Positions 14,582 to 19,622 of a DNA stretch of 24,495 nt are shown here, piece by piece. The translations under genes were made by a program, and so were the position numbers. This DNA is from a virus. Location of the stretch: positions 1 to 24,495 of the IMG/VR virus record IMGVR_UViG_3300027749_000471. One strand, written 5' to 3'. Within the stretch, counting starts at the first letter, position 1, and each line of letters begins with the position of its first letter. The notes beneath the pieces are model-generated. The model did no database searches. It had not been told where the DNA came from and saw nothing but the letters and a program-made list of their open reading frames with translations.

Positions 14582-14738
14582 CTCTAACCTCCATCATTTT
14601 ATCGGCTTGTTTGTAAGCCAGTTGTGCGTTTTCCCGAAAAGTATCGGGGTTGATTGAATATCCTGTTGCCAAGATGGTTTGCAGTGCTTTGGCTGCGAAA
14701 TAGTCCCGCAGCGTCATTTTGTCCAACATATCAGACAT
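14571..14738 (-). CDS. Small hypothetical protein between Erf and exonuclease (55 aa)
   Basis: The start at 14738 (MSDMLDKMTLRDYFAAKALQ) follows AGGAGAAAAC and is preferred over an in-frame ATG at 14765 that lies inside the Erf gene without a ribosome-binding site. The peptide is helical and ends MMEVRDGN. The MTLRDYFAAKALQ stretch is common in small proteins next to phage recombination genes, with no function known to me. It overlaps Erf by 8 nt and the exonuclease by 11 nt. Confidence 0.75.
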   Translation of the reverse strand: MSDMLDKMTLRDYFAAKALQTILATGYSINPDTFRENAQLAYKQADKMMEVRDGN

Positions 14739-15360
14739 TTGTTTTCTCCTTTTTAGCTTTTGCAATTCGGTCTGCCTTGGCTTTGATTACCTTAGCTTGC
14801 CAAGCCTGATCACCGTCACAGGCGGCGTAAGCTGCGGCATAAGTGGTTTGTAACTCCTCTTTACTGGCGCTGGCATCTATGGCGGCAATGTAATCTGCCA
14901 TCTGACTAGCATTGACTTTGCTTTCTACTGTCGGGCGGCGGCTGGCGCTGTTACCGTCATCATCTTCGGGTGCAAGCCCTGTAGCTGCAAGCAAGCTGTA
15001 ACGTCTGGCATAAGTCAAAGCCGAGCCGTAACCCTGTGGGTCTTGTTTGCTTGCGGGAACATGAAGTAACCCGCATTCCATGATTTCGCCAGATTCGTGG
15101 ATAAACACGGTCTCAACCATCACGCCATCTTTTGATTCATAGGTGCGCTGCATCAAACCTATGCCATTGTCATTTAAAGCCCCAATAACAGCCTCAACGC
15201 AATTAGATAGGTCAGCGTACTTAGAACGAAAATGCGGGTTTGTGGAGGTCTTTAAAGCAGGGCCAAACGCCTTTTGTGCTTTGACAAAGGCTGCGGCTAT
15301 CTGCTTGCCAATTGGTGTTTCTTTTTGGAATGCACGTTCAATGATTTCTTTGGTTTCCAT
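14731..15360 (-). CDS. ERF-family single-strand annealing protein
   Basis: Erf of P22 anneals complementary ssDNA and promotes recombination and circularisation of phage DNA. This 209-aa protein has the family core: AAAFVKAQKAFGPALKTSTN, then NPHFRSKYADLSNCVEAV (residues about 41-58), GYGSALTYARRYSLLAATGL and the acidic PEDDDGN. The C-terminal third is Ala/Lys-rich and helical, as in other members. It is encoded with the YqaJ exonuclease and an SSB-tailed protein in the leftward early operon, where lambda-like phages keep recombination genes. Confidence 0.92.
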   Translation of the reverse strand: METKEIIERAFQKETPIGKQIAAAFVKAQKAFGPALKTSTNPHFRSKYADLSNCVEAVIGALNDNGIGLMQRTYESKDGVMVETVFIHESGEIMECGLLHVPASKQDPQGYGSALTYARRYSLLAATGLAPEDDDGNSASRRPTVESKVNASQMADYIAAIDASASKEELQTTYAAAYAACDGDQAWQAKVIKAKADRIAKAKKEKTNV

Positions 15361-15369
15361 GATGTTTCC

Positions 15370-15642
15370 TTAGTAAGCGTATTTCGGGCCGCAGGTGACT
15401 TCCACCACGGTTTCGACTGTGTAGCCGCCAATTTTGCGTTTGGCGTAAAGGGGGATGGCACGAAGCCCTGCTGTTTCGCATTGCTTTACAGCGTCAATAA
15501 CTTCATTCCTGCCCATTGGCTGCACTTGTTTGTCAACAATTAAGTCTTGATTGGGTGCTTGGGGTGTTGCGCCTGGCAGACTTGAGCAACCAGCAGAAAT
15601 AACCGCAAGCCAGCACATAAGTGAATAGGTGATCATCTTCAT
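15370..15642 (-). CDS. Putative lipoprotein (90 aa)
   Basis: The N-terminus has the three parts of a lipoprotein signal: basic start (MKMITYS), hydrophobic stretch (LMCWLAVISAG) and a lipobox ending at Cys19 (ISAGC). After Cys is SSLPGAT, so sorting to the outer membrane is possible. The mature part contains two Cys (VKQCET and VTCGPKY) and a Lys/Tyr-rich C-terminus. It is in the early operon, not the lysis cassette, and is not Pro-rich, which argues against an Rz1 spanin. Receptor masking or superinfection exclusion is a reasonable guess. The start overlaps the upstream stop as ATGA. Confidence 0.7.
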   Translation of the reverse strand: MKMITYSLMCWLAVISAGCSSLPGATPQAPNQDLIVDKQVQPMGRNEVIDAVKQCETAGLRAIPLYAKRKIGGYTVETVVEVTCGPKYAY

Positions 15643-15836
15643 TCCGAATCCTTTGCAATCAAGTCAAGTTGGCACTGTTTCAATTCCTCTTGGATGTTTT
15701 CCAGTTGGTAGATGTATTCCCGCAAGCGGGACTCCAACAGGCCAACATGGTAGGCAAGGCGGTTAGCTGCGGGTTCGCCTCGATATTGCTTTTCAGCAAC
15801 GTCACGCATGGCTTCAATAATTTGATCAATTGGCAT
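15639..15836 (-). CDS. Small coiled-coil protein (65 aa)
   Basis: Helical throughout, with a long amphipathic C-terminal half (LREYIYQLENIQEELKQCQL). There is no membrane segment. GGAGAG lies 5 nt before ATG 15836, inside the end of the upstream gene. It is coupled to the downstream lipoprotein by ATGA. This arrangement of a membrane peptide, a coiled-coil protein and a lipoprotein may be a functional unit, but no family is recognised. Confidence 0.7.
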   Translation of the reverse strand: MPIDQIIEAMRDVAEKQYRGEPAANRLAYHVGLLESRLREYIYQLENIQEELKQCQLDLIAKDSE

Positions 15837-15953
15837 TTATGCTCTCCAGTAAAGAACGTCAAGAATGACCACCACAATGGCGGCAACGGATACGACCCAC
15901 AAAGCGACTTGTGACCAATCTGTGGGCTTGGTGTACTTTTCAATATCAAACAT
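15837..15953 (-). CDS. 38-residue single-span membrane protein
   Basis: ATG at 15953 opens 38 codons ending TAA at 15837-15839, directly adjacent to the next ATG. The peptide starts MFDIEKYTKPTDWSQ and has one strong transmembrane segment (VALWVVSVAAIVVVILDVLY). AAAGGAAA precedes the start. The spacing on both sides is what the operon uses elsewhere, so I regard it as real. Inner-membrane location is predicted; the function is unknown. Confidence 0.65.
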   Translation of the reverse strand: MFDIEKYTKPTDWSQVALWVVSVAAIVVVILDVLYWRA

Positions 15954-15966
15954 GGTTTTTCCTTTA

Positions 15967-15980
15967 AGGGCTTGCGCCCT
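15967..15980 (-). repeat. GCAA-loop hairpin before the 38-aa gene
   Basis: On the minus strand AGGGC-GCAA-GCCCT forms a 5-bp stem with a GNRA tetraloop, located between TTAATTAA at the end of one gene and the ribosome-binding site of the next. A longer version of the same element is at 16822-16837. No T-run follows, so it is not a standard terminator. Confidence 0.55.
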
Positions 15981-15985
15981 GTTAA

Positions 15986-16174
15986 TTAAGCGTAAGACAA
16001 ACCTTGGAACTCAAAAGAATCCGCAAACTCTGGCGCAGCAGATTTGCGTACCTCAATTGAAACGCAACCAATACCGTAACGTTGAGCCAAGTATTCTTTG
16101 GCATCGGTGGTGTTGGCAATCACCAAAATTGTGGTGGCGCTGAAATCGGTGGGGAAAAAAGTGAAATCGGTCAT
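15986..16174 (-). CDS. Hypothetical protein, first gene after the second leftward promoter (62 aa)
   Basis: ATG at 16174 follows a perfect AGGAGG at 7-nt range; an in-frame ATG at 16258 lies upstream of the promoter and is rejected. The protein (MTDFTFFPTDFSATTILVIA and beyond) looks like a compact alpha/beta fold without known motifs. It includes a GIGCVSIEVRKSAAPEFADS segment near the end. It is directly downstream of a strong promoter with an operator, so it should be expressed early. Its function is unknown. Confidence 0.75.
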   Translation of the reverse strand: MTDFTFFPTDFSATTILVIANTTDAKEYLAQRYGIGCVSIEVRKSAAPEFADSFEFQGLSYA

Positions 16175-16220
16175 GTGACCTCCTAAAAGACCCTGTGCGA
16201 AATTGCTGGGGCATGCATTA

Positions 16221-16248
16221 ATTATAAGCTGGCTTAACACCAAGTCAA
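16221..16248 (-). promoter_or_regulatory. Second leftward early promoter with operator
   Basis: On the minus strand, TTGACT (16248-16243) and a perfect TATAAT (16226-16221) are 16 nt apart. The spacer contains the palindrome O1 (16225-16236). Transcription should begin near 16214, just upstream of the 62-aa gene. This is the best promoter in the window by match to sigma-70 consensus. Confidence 0.8.
16225..16236. promoter_or_regulatory. Operator O1
   Basis: TAAGCTGGCTTA, with 5-bp perfect arms TAAGC/GCTTA around TG. It overlaps the spacer and -10 of the second leftward promoter and is nearly identical to O2 and O3 in the main control region. Confidence 0.75.
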
Positions 16249-16267
16249 GCCATTTCACAATTATTTT

Positions 16268-16582
16268 TTAGGTGGTTTCCCTAAGTTGTTCATAAAACGC
16301 CACAACCTCAAATTTGATTTGGTCAAGCTGCGCCAACACGGTTTGCTGTTGTTCAGCCACAGTTTTCTGGGTAGCACGAATGCTTTTACTGATTCCCCAA
16401 GTCTTGCTGTAATCTTTGCAAACCGTCCAGTAATACATTTCCCCCTCTTTACAGCTTGCCATTACCGTAGTGGTGATTAAGCCGTTAGAGCGTTTCATGG
16501 TGGTAATTGTGATGCGAGTGGTATCGTCCAGCGGAAAGAATGATTCTGCTTTCCATCCAAATACACTTTGAAAAACTTTCAT
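16268..16582 (-). CDS. Hypothetical protein (104 aa)
   Basis: ATG at 16582 follows AAGGAG at 6-7 nt and is preferred over an in-frame upstream ATG at 16672 inside the neighbouring gene. The N-terminal part is beta-rich (DTTRITITTMKRSNGLITTT), and the C-terminal part is a helix (VAEQQQTVLAQLDQIKFEVV) likely to form a coiled coil. No recognised domain. It is the third gene after the main leftward promoter and ends just upstream of the second leftward promoter. Confidence 0.75.
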   Translation of the reverse strand: MKVFQSVFGWKAESFFPLDDTTRITITTMKRSNGLITTTVMASCKEGEMYYWTVCKDYSKTWGISKSIRATQKTVAEQQQTVLAQLDQIKFEVVAFYEQLRETT

Positions 16583-16586
16583 TTTC

Positions 16587-16805
16587 TTACTCCTTGATGT
16601 TTGCAATTTTTTTGGCGTAGGCAATTGCCTGATCCAACATGGTGACGGGATAAATACGCACTGGAGAAACAATCATTTCGGCATCGGTATCTAGCAGGGT
16701 TACGGCGTAGCCTTTTTTGGTTTCAGTAACCAAAGAAGCAATGCCATAAAAAACATTTACAAAGGTTGCCACTTGCACAGTGTTTGAAATTTGAGAAATA
16801 ACCAT
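16587..16805 (-). CDS. Hypothetical protein (72 aa)
   Basis: ATG at 16805 follows AAGGAG and gives MVISQISNTVQVATFVNVFY; a longer frame from 16874 reads through the preceding gene and hairpin and is rejected. The product is a small alpha/beta protein ending in a helix (MLDQAIAYAKKIANIKE). It is separated from the upstream LPD29 gene by a GCAA-loop hairpin. Its function is unknown. Confidence 0.75.
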   Translation of the reverse strand: MVISQISNTVQVATFVNVFYGIASLVTETKKGYAVTLLDTDAEMIVSPVRIYPVTMLDQAIAYAKKIANIKE

Positions 16806-16821
16806 TTTTTTACTCCTTAGA

Positions 16822-16837
16822 GGGGGCTTGCGCCCCC
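16822..16837 (-). repeat. GCAA-loop hairpin between early genes
   Basis: On the minus strand GGGGGC-GCAA-GCCCCC forms a perfect 6-bp G+C stem with a GNRA tetraloop, between TTAATTAA at the upstream stop and TCTAAGGAG before the next start. It is the longer of two copies (see 15967-15980). It lacks a T-run. Confidence 0.6.
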
Positions 16838-16843
16838 GATTAA

Positions 16844-17392
16844 TTAAGCCGCCAATTTGCCTACAGAATTCCAACCGTAACCGTCATCGCCAAGAAAACA
16901 CACGCTGGCAACGGTCTTGCTGGGCTGTGTATCGCACAGGCTTATGTCCTGAATTTTTTGCATGATTCTTCTTTCTGTGTCGAAATCCAAACCCCGTGCG
17001 ATGTATGAGCCAAAGCTGCTTTCACACAGTTCAGGCATTTCATAACCGTAGTATTTGCAAACTGCCTGCACAGCGCCCTCAAAAAATGTCATTGAATATT
17101 TCCGATTGACAAAGATGAAGTTAGCGCCAAAACTGACATTTACGCCGTTCATGCTGTTGTAGTTGTTGCCTTTGTAATCGGTCATGCCATCAAAGTAGCT
17201 GCCCTCAAAGTTGCTGACAACTGCTTTGACTTGGTCAACAGTTGGGCCGTTTACATACTTGACGTTGATGGAAGCGCCCATGCTGTACACGCTGGAAGTG
17301 ACGCTGAACTTGATGCCTGGGAAAGACTCTTTGAGAGCAGCCCGAACTAATTTTGCGGTTTCGGCGCATGAGAGATATTGAGTAGTTGACAT
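16844..17392 (-). CDS. LPD29-domain-like protein, first gene of the leftward operon (182 aa)
   Basis: The N-terminal ~90 residues match my memory of 'large polyvalent protein-associated domain 29': an AKLVRAALKESFPGIKFSV segment, SSVYSMGASINVKYVNGPT and FEGSYFDGMTDYKG. This domain occurs in phage and mobile-element proteins thought to protect or accompany incoming DNA; its molecular role is not established. The C-terminal half, with several Tyr and Cys, is not assigned. TTAAGGAG precedes ATG 17392. As the first gene after PL it would be among the earliest products after infection, suited to anti-host or anti-defence work (inference). Confidence 0.7.
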   Translation of the reverse strand: MSTTQYLSCAETAKLVRAALKESFPGIKFSVTSSVYSMGASINVKYVNGPTVDQVKAVVSNFEGSYFDGMTDYKGNNYNSMNGVNVSFGANFIFVNRKYSMTFFEGAVQAVCKYYGYEMPELCESSFGSYIARGLDFDTERRIMQKIQDISLCDTQPSKTVASVCFLGDDGYGWNSVGKLAA

Positions 17393-17411
17393 TTTGATTC
17401 TCCTTAAAAGA

Positions 17412-17428
17412 CCCCGAACAACTCAGGG
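17412..17428 (-). promoter_or_regulatory. Leader hairpin followed by TCTTTT (possible attenuator)
   Basis: In the PL leader (minus strand), CCCTGA and TCGGGG can pair with one G-T wobble around a 5-nt loop, followed by TCTTTT and then the ribosome-binding site. It resembles a weak terminator that could be overcome by an antiterminator. A similar but less stable arrangement exists in the leader of the second leftward promoter. Confidence 0.4.
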
Positions 17429-17437
17429 CATGGGTGA

Positions 17438-17466
17438 ATATTAAGCTAACTTAACAACCTTGTCAA
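17438..17466 (-). promoter_or_regulatory. Main leftward early promoter (PL-like)
   Basis: On the minus strand a perfect TTGACA (17466-17461) and TAATAT (17443-17438) are 17 nt apart. Operator O2 lies in the spacer. Start of transcription is expected near 17431, giving a leader of about 38 nt before ATG 17392. Confidence 0.75.
17442..17453. promoter_or_regulatory. Operator O2
   Basis: TAAGCTAACTTA, sharing 10 of 12 bases with O1 and O3. It lies between the -35 and -10 boxes of the main leftward promoter, where a bound regulator would block RNA polymerase. Confidence 0.75.
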
Positions 17467-17502
17467 ATGGTATCTGTAAATCCCCTTTAACTTTATAGGG
17501 TA

Positions 17503-17532
17503 TTGACTTAAAGCAGTAAGTTGGCTTATCAT
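17503..17532 (+). promoter_or_regulatory. Rightward early promoter (PR-like) of cro
   Basis: TTGACT (17503-17508) and TATCAT (17527-17532) are separated by 18 nt; operator O3 covers the end of the spacer and the start of the -10. The seventh base after the -10 is the A of ATG 17539, so the transcript may be leaderless. Confidence 0.7.
17517..17528. promoter_or_regulatory. Operator O3
   Basis: TAAGTTGGCTTA, the third copy of the palindrome, overlapping the rightward promoter. Its position supports autoregulation of the Cro-like gene. Confidence 0.75.
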
Positions 17533-17535
17533 GCA

Positions 17536-17697
17536 ATGATGGAAAAAGAGCAAGCTATAAAAAAAGCAGGATCAGCAAGAAAATTGGCTGAATTGCTGGG
17601 CATCAGTCGAGCAGCCATTAGCCAATGGGGTGCAAACGTCCCGCAGGCACGGGTGTGGCAATTGAAAGCAATTTGCCCTCAATGGTTTGCGGTATAG
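17536..17697 (+). CDS. Cro/YdaS-like transcriptional regulator (53 aa)
   Basis: A short helix-turn-helix protein. Residues of about 11-33 (GSARKLAELLGISRAAISQW) form the HTH, with ISRAAISQW as recognition helix, followed by GANVPQARVWQLKAICP, the layout of YdaS/Cro proteins. It sits at the divergent control region, directly after a promoter carrying O3, and probably binds the three TAAGYTRRCTTA operators. Two ATGs are possible (17536, 17539). No Shine-Dalgarno sequence is present, and the -10 geometry favours translation from 17539 on a leaderless mRNA. No CI-type partner gene is visible. Confidence 0.8.
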   Translation: MMEKEQAIKKAGSARKLAELLGISRAAISQWGANVPQARVWQLKAICPQWFAV

Positions 17698-17792
17698 TGT
17701 GAAGCACGGCTACCTTTAGCGGGGGAAAAGACGATTCATCACCGTCCTGCCGATGTTTCTTTTTGTGATGATGACCAATGATGTGAGGTTAT
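17698..17792 (+). other. Leader between cro and the replication gene
   Basis: A 95-nt stretch without an ORF. It contains an inverted pair TCATCAC and GTGATGA around about 20 nt, plus GACG and CGTC, so it can fold. The GAGG ribosome-binding site of the next gene is at 17784-17787. An antitermination or translational control role is possible, but no clear terminator is present. Confidence 0.35.
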
Positions 17793-18563
17793 ATGCACTT
17801 TTATCAGTTTCATATTGGCGACTACAAGTCCCATACGCACCACCTTAGTTTGATTGAAGATTTGGCTTTTCGCCGACTTCTTGACCATTACTATTTGCAC
17901 GAAGCGCCCATTAAACAGCGTGATATTGCCCGTCAAATTGGTATGCGGGACAACGAACAAGAAGTTTTGACAGTACTTAACGAGTTCTTTGTTTCAACTG
18001 ACAAAGGCTTTGTAAACCCGCGTGCTGATGAGGAAATTGCCAAATATCGCAAGTTTTCAGAGGACGGAAAAAAAGGGGCGCACAAGCGGTGGCATAAGGA
18101 TAGCAATGGGGAGGCTAATAGCCCCCCTAATGCGACCCCAATAGCAACCAATAACCAAGAACCAATAACCAATAACCAATTAAAACCCTCTATATGTCCA
18201 CCTGAAGGTGAACCTGACCCACCAAAAAAGTTACCAGGCTGTGACCACAAGGCAGTCATTGAGCTGTACCACCAAAACCTGCCCACAATGCGTAGGGTAG
18301 AGGTTTGGAACGAAACAAGGGCTGGATACCTGCGACAACGATGGCGGGAGGTAGCGGCAGAGCTGGCGCAAGCAAACGACATTGATGCCAATAATGTGCT
18401 TAACTGGTGGGGACAGTTTTTCCAATCTGTCAGCAAATCCAGATTTTTAACTGGCAGGGTCAACGGCAAGGACGGTCGGGCATTTGTTGCCGACTTGGAA
18501 TGGATACTAAAACCAAGCAATTTTGCAAAAATCGTAGAGGGAAAATATCATGGCAATAACTAA
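17793..18563 (+). CDS. DUF1376 replication protein, O-like
   Basis: The first ~95 residues match DUF1376 (MHFYQFHIGDYKSHTHHLS, then EDLAFRRLLDHYYLHEAPI, KGFVNPRADEEIAKY). This domain is often at the N-terminus of phage replication initiators and resembles a winged helix. A low-complexity Asn/Gln/Pro linker (about 110-145) comes from five DNA heptamers. The C-terminal ~110 residues (ETRAGYLRQRWREVAAELAQ to LEWILKPSNFAKIVEGKY) form a domain common in lambda O-like proteins. The gene follows cro, the O position. I infer it binds its own internal repeats and recruits host or phage helicase. 256 aa; ATG with GAGG 5 nt upstream. Confidence 0.8.
   Translation: MHFYQFHIGDYKSHTHHLSLIEDLAFRRLLDHYYLHEAPIKQRDIARQIGMRDNEQEVLTVLNEFFVSTDKGFVNPRADEEIAKYRKFSEDGKKGAHKRWHKDSNGEANSPPNATPIATNNQEPITNNQLKPSICPPEGEPDPPKKLPGCDHKAVIELYHQNLPTMRRVEVWNETRAGYLRQRWREVAAELAQANDIDANNVLNWWGQFFQSVSKSRFLTGRVNGKDGRAFVADLEWILKPSNFAKIVEGKYHGNN
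18146..18180 (+). repeat. Five tandem AACCAAT heptamers, candidate replication origin
   Basis: Five perfectly contiguous 7-bp units: AACCAAT, AACCAAG, then AACCAAT three times. They lie inside the O-like gene, as the lambda origin lies inside O, and are followed by an A+T-rich stretch (TTAAAACC, CTCTATATG). Confidence 0.6.
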
Positions 18564-18750
18564 ATTCACCCAGCAAAAAGATGATTCTTTTGATGAAACG
18601 CTGCGTTTAATGTGTTCAGTACACGGCTGCCCAAACCGCTGGTTAGTCCATTCTGACGGCGAAAAACCTAAGTGTTCAAAGCACCAATGGCAAAGAACTG
18701 AGAAAAAACCTGCTGTCCATAGTTGGCATGAGGTTGGGGAGGAGTTTTGA
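18550..18750 (+). CDS. Small zinc-ribbon-like protein (66 aa)
   Basis: Cys22, Cys27, Cys42 and His45 (MCSVHGCPNRW and KCSKHQW) form a probable single zinc site. The rest is short and polar. It overlaps the end of the replication gene by 14 nt and precedes the methyltransferase locus. Its own tail supplies the GGGGAGGAG ribosome-binding site used by the two following overlapping frames. Such proteins occur in phage replication modules; function not known, nucleic-acid binding likely. Confidence 0.75.
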   Translation: MAITKFTQQKDDSFDETLRLMCSVHGCPNRWLVHSDGEKPKCSKHQWQRTEKKPAVHSWHEVGEEF

Positions 18751-19622
18751 ATGAGCTGGCTCTTTTCGCAGGCGCTGGTGGTGGAATACTTGGCGGCAAA
18801 CTCCTTGGATGGCGAACCGTCTGTGCAGTCGAATGGGAAGCCTACCCAGCAAGCGTACTGTGCGCCAGACAAAATGATGGCATTCTCCCGCCTTTTCCGA
18901 TTTGGGATGACGTACAAACCTTTGACGGAAATCCCTGGCGAGGAATTGTCAATGTCGTCAGTGGTGGCTTTCCATGTCAAGACATTAGTGTCGCCGGCAA
19001 CGGAGACGGACTTGACGGAGAACGATCAGGAATGTGGCGAGAAATGGCACGGATTATTAGCGAAGTTCGACCTAGATACGCATTCGTGGAGAACAGTCCA
19101 ATGCTCGTTACTAGAGGACTTGAACGAGTCCTTGCAGACCTTACCTCAATGGGGTATGACAGTAGGTGGGGAGTTATATCTGCTGCCGACATTGGTGCAA
19201 AACATAAACGAGAACGAATTTGGATTGTGGCTCACTCCGACAGCTACAAACATCTCAGGAAGAAGTCAGGAAGCAATGGAACATCGAATCAAATGGAGAG
19301 AGCGTTTGGGCAGAAAAACAGTTCCACCGGGCAATTTAGCAGAACAAATAATGTTGTCGGGGGTAATTCCATGTGTGGACATGAAAAAACCAACCATGTG
19401 GGGAACGCCCAAGGCGCAGGATTCACGCCATGCTTTGAGGGACAGAGGCAAGGGGAATCTTGGGGAACAAGTATCGGGTCTGCACAATGGTGGGAAACTG
19501 AACCCAACGTGGACAGAGTGGTTGATGGGTTGGCCTCTAGAGTGGACAGACTTAAAGCCATTGGAAATGGACAAGTCCCCCTCTGTGCTGCCACTGCCTG
19601 GAGAATCTTAAGTGAACCATGA
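18747..19622 (+). CDS. C5-cytosine DNA methyltransferase (Dcm-like)
   Basis: Transfers a methyl group from SAM to cytosine C5, probably shielding phage DNA from host restriction. Motifs are visible in order: I FAGAGGGILGG (residues 7-17), IV GGFPCQDISVAG with the catalytic Cys, VI FVENSP, VIII KHKRERIWIVAHS and X KAIGNGQVPLCAATAW. The region between VIII and X (about 165-270), which holds the target-recognition domain, is Gly/Asn/Ser-rich and looks poorly structured. The start is TTG at 18747, overlapping the previous TGA. 291 aa is short for the family. The whole gene is overlapped by a 286-codon frame. No cognate endonuclease is adjacent, so it is an orphan enzyme. Confidence 0.85.
   Translation: MNELALFAGAGGGILGGKLLGWRTVCAVEWEAYPASVLCARQNDGILPPFPIWDDVQTFDGNPWRGIVNVVSGGFPCQDISVAGNGDGLDGERSGMWREMARIISEVRPRYAFVENSPMLVTRGLERVLADLTSMGYDSRWGVISAADIGAKHKRERIWIVAHSDSYKHLRKKSGSNGTSNQMERAFGQKNSSTGQFSRTNNVVGGNSMCGHEKTNHVGNAQGAGFTPCFEGQRQGESWGTSIGSAQWWETEPNVDRVVDGLASRVDRLKAIGNGQVPLCAATAWRILSEP
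18751..19611 (+). CDS. Overlapping-frame protein within the methyltransferase gene (286 aa)
   Basis: Read in the +1 frame relative to the methyltransferase, from ATG 18751 with AGGAG at 18740-18744 (6-nt spacing, better than for the methyltransferase start). It is not noise-like: it has ordered segments such as LDTHSWRTVQCSLLEDLNES, LQTLPQWGMTVGGELYLLPT, GLWLTPTATN, MWGTPKAQDSRH and LNPTWTEWLMGWPLEWTDL. I recall this TPTA / LNPxWxEWLMGWP style from phage and prophage proteins encoded beside Dcm-type enzymes. Its function is unknown; a role as partner or specificity factor of the methyltransferase is conceivable. The frame ends 11 nt before the methyltransferase stop. It could be an assembled pair with it or, less likely, a shadow. 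Confidence 0.65.
   Translation: MSWLFSQALVVEYLAANSLDGEPSVQSNGKPTQQAYCAPDKMMAFSRLFRFGMTYKPLTEIPGEELSMSSVVAFHVKTLVSPATETDLTENDQECGEKWHGLLAKFDLDTHSWRTVQCSLLEDLNESLQTLPQWGMTVGGELYLLPTLVQNINENEFGLWLTPTATNISGRSQEAMEHRIKWRERLGRKTVPPGNLAEQIMLSGVIPCVDMKKPTMWGTPKAQDSRHALRDRGKGNLGEQVSGLHNGGKLNPTWTEWLMGWPLEWTDLKPLEMDKSPSVLPLPGES

Noticed and set aside
18146-18180. CRISPR-like array
   Set aside because: Units are 7 bp and contiguous, without spacers.
17933-18520. 195-codon minus-strand frame
   Set aside because: Antisense to the DUF1376 replication gene, low-complexity Ser/Leu composition, no ribosome-binding site.
18507-18980. 157-codon minus-strand frame
   Set aside because: Antisense across three well-supported genes, no motif.
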